Shown one piece after another: positions 62,815 to 64,000 of a DNA stretch of 64,000 nt. The notes beneath the pieces were generated by a model that was given only the letters and a program-made list of their open reading frames with translations, was not told where the DNA came from and made no database searches. The position numbers and the translations under genes are program-made. Position 1 is the first letter of the stretch. Every line of letters begins with the position of its first letter. Source of the stretch: Nannocystaceae bacterium (lineage in GTDB: Bacteria; Myxococcota_A; Polyangia; Nannocystales; Nannocystaceae); contig JAIBBS010000007.1 of NCBI GenBank assembly GCA_019694555.1, positions 17,784 through 81,783 of the forward strand. Direction: 5' to 3'.

Positions 62815-63948
62815 ATGCGACGCGTCGCCGCCCTCGCGGTCCTCGCCACGGTGCCGCTGCCGGCGTGCCTGCCCAGCGGTGCCGGCTGCGATCGTCCCGC
62901 GGCGCTGTGCGTGAGCGAGTCCAGCGGCGAGGGCAGCACCGGAACCGGCAGCACCGCGACCACGGCCGGCAGCGCGACCACCACCGCGACGACCGCGGCC
63001 GACAGCAGCACCACCGAGGTGCTCGACTGTCACGGCGCCCAGCTGCGCGTGATGAGCTTCAACGTGAAGTCGGTCGGGCTCGAGGGCAGCGACGAGTGGG
63101 ACGCGCTGGGCTCGATCCTCGCGCGCATCGCCCCCGACATCGTCTGCATCGAAGAGTTCGGCGACGGTGAGACCGCGTCGCTGCGCGCGCTGACCATGGC
63201 GCTGGGCTGGGCCGAGCCGATCCAGGCCGAGCCCTCGCCGGCCATCGGCGGCGACCTGCGCAACGCGTGCATGAGCCCGCACACCATGTCGCGCATCGAC
63301 TCGTACGGCAGCGAGCTGTCGGGCGACCCCGACGCCAACGACGTCGGGCGCGACTTCCTCGCCGTGCGCGTGATCGTCGACGACTGCGCCGTCGACGTCA
63401 TCGCCGTGCACGCGAAGTCGGGCCAGGAACAGGTGGACTTCTTCCGCCGCCAGGTCGAGATGGTGCGCCTGGGTCAGGCGGTGGCCGACGTGCGCGCGCG
63501 CCACGGCGGCACACCGCTGGTGGTCATGGGCGACTTCAACGAGAACACCGACGATCCGGGGCTGGGCACGGTGTTCGACGCCGCGCCGGTCGAGCTGCCG
63601 CCGTCGTACCAGCTGGGCAACGACATCGCGCTGCCGCTGACCTACGATCCCTTCACCACCGTCGCGGCCGCGGGGCTGCAACGCCTCGAGGTCACGCACG
63701 AGGACTCCGATCGCATCGGCACCTGGGGCGTCACCGCTGCCAGCGACGGCGTGCGGATCGACTATCTGTGGCTCGACGGGCCCACGGTGCACGGCGCGGT
63801 GGTGTTCGACGCCTGCCGCGACGACGGCGTCGACGAGCCGCCCGCGGGTCAGTTCCTGACGCTGCAGGGCGATCCGATCCCGTGCATCGCGTCGGCGGCG
63901 GCCTCGGACCACCTGCCGGTGGTCGCCGATCTCGCGATCGCGCCCTGA
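62815..63948 (+). CDS. Exported endonuclease/exonuclease/phosphatase family lipoprotein
   Basis: The 377-residue product has a signal region with possible lipobox (LATVPLPACLPS), a Thr/Ser/Ala-rich linker, and an EEP-fold domain (about 75-375). Active-site landmarks are LRVMSFNVKS (Asn), IVCIEEFG (metal Glu), VIAVHAKSG (His), LVVMGDFNENTDDPG (Asp/Asn) and ASDHLPVVADL (Asp/His). The family splits phosphodiester bonds in nucleic acids or lipids; being exported, it may degrade extracellular DNA or phospholipid. The gene follows the repeat lipoprotein by 42 bases and has its own -10-like box. Only 52 bases remain after it, with nothing to report. Confidence 0.87.
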   Translation: MRRVAALAVLATVPLPACLPSGAGCDRPAALCVSESSGEGSTGTGSTATTAGSATTTATTAADSSTTEVLDCHGAQLRVMSFNVKSVGLEGSDEWDALGSILARIAPDIVCIEEFGDGETASLRALTMALGWAEPIQAEPSPAIGGDLRNACMSPHTMSRIDSYGSELSGDPDANDVGRDFLAVRVIVDDCAVDVIAVHAKSGQEQVDFFRRQVEMVRLGQAVADVRARHGGTPLVVMGDFNENTDDPGLGTVFDAAPVELPPSYQLGNDIALPLTYDPFTTVAAAGLQRLEVTHEDSDRIGTWGVTAASDGVRIDYLWLDGPTVHGAVVFDACRDDGVDEPPAGQFLTLQGDPIPCIASAAASDHLPVVADLAIAP

Positions 63949-64000
63949 CCCGCGTCGCGTGTCGGTGCGCGCGTGCCCGCGGCGCCGGCCCCCGCCGCAG

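Overview
The window is a 64 kb piece of a very GC-rich chromosome, almost certainly from Myxococcota and probably close to Nannocystaceae. The evidence is in the sequence: a MYXO-CTERM-type sorting tail (gene at 50748), AgmX/PglI-type C-terminal domains (9379 and 30184), Ser/Thr kinases including one fused to tetratricopeptide repeats, a caspase-like protease, and many lipoproteins whose cleavage cysteine is followed by long Ser/Thr/Gly/Asp linkers. I see no rRNA, tRNA, CRISPR, insertion sequence or phage gene. About 62 protein genes fill nearly all of the sequence, usually with under 150 bases between them.

Layout. 1-2395 (minus): a C39-like peptidase, a RimK-like ATP-grasp ligase and a GCS2-type ligase cut by the window edge, a tight peptide-ligation operon. 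2553-9852: adenine deaminase, HDOD protein, L,D-transpeptidase, VOC protein, AraC regulator, two coupled secreted proteins, and an AgmX-type lipoprotein. 9872-12331: FMN hydroxy-acid oxidase and a membrane protein. 12346-14742: a radical SAM/SPASM enzyme flanked by two paralogous zinc-ribbon, Ser/Thr/Gly/Asp-rich proteins that share a repeated A-x-Y-G motif; this is my best candidate for an undescribed modification system. 14764-25387: Nudix hydrolase, beta-propeller lipoprotein, two Ser/Thr kinases, DCC oxidoreductase, outer-membrane-type protein, ECF sigma factor and lipoproteins. 25513-29117: FHA/sigma54-type activator, 3-oxoacid CoA-transferase A and B, ribulose-phosphate epimerase. 29144-33297: caspase-like protease coupled to a lipoprotein, and RsmB. 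33400-43842: cytochrome P460, transporters, pantothenate synthetase, RNase D and several envelope proteins of unknown role. 44049-50675: SnoaL-like protein, aminopeptidase N, GntR regulator with a fatty acid hydroxylase, and an aldolase-SDR fusion. 50748-57157: two zincin-like secreted proteins placed tail to tail, phosphodiesterase, VWA lipoprotein and an unknown gene pair. 57288-59579: groES-groEL with promoter, CIRCE operator and terminator. 59602-63948: three Cys-rich or Ser/Thr-rich lipoproteins, one with FG-GAP-like repeats and one of the endonuclease/exonuclease/phosphatase family.

Two genome-wide habits are visible. First, about twenty genes have a TANNNT-like -10 box ending only 6-9 bases before the start codon and no Shine-Dalgarno sequence, which suggests leaderless mRNAs; a smaller set (groES, groEL, 44049, 47924, 21870) has clear Shine-Dalgarno sites. 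Second, operon partners are commonly joined by GTGA overlaps, and several convergent pairs overlap at their 3' ends.
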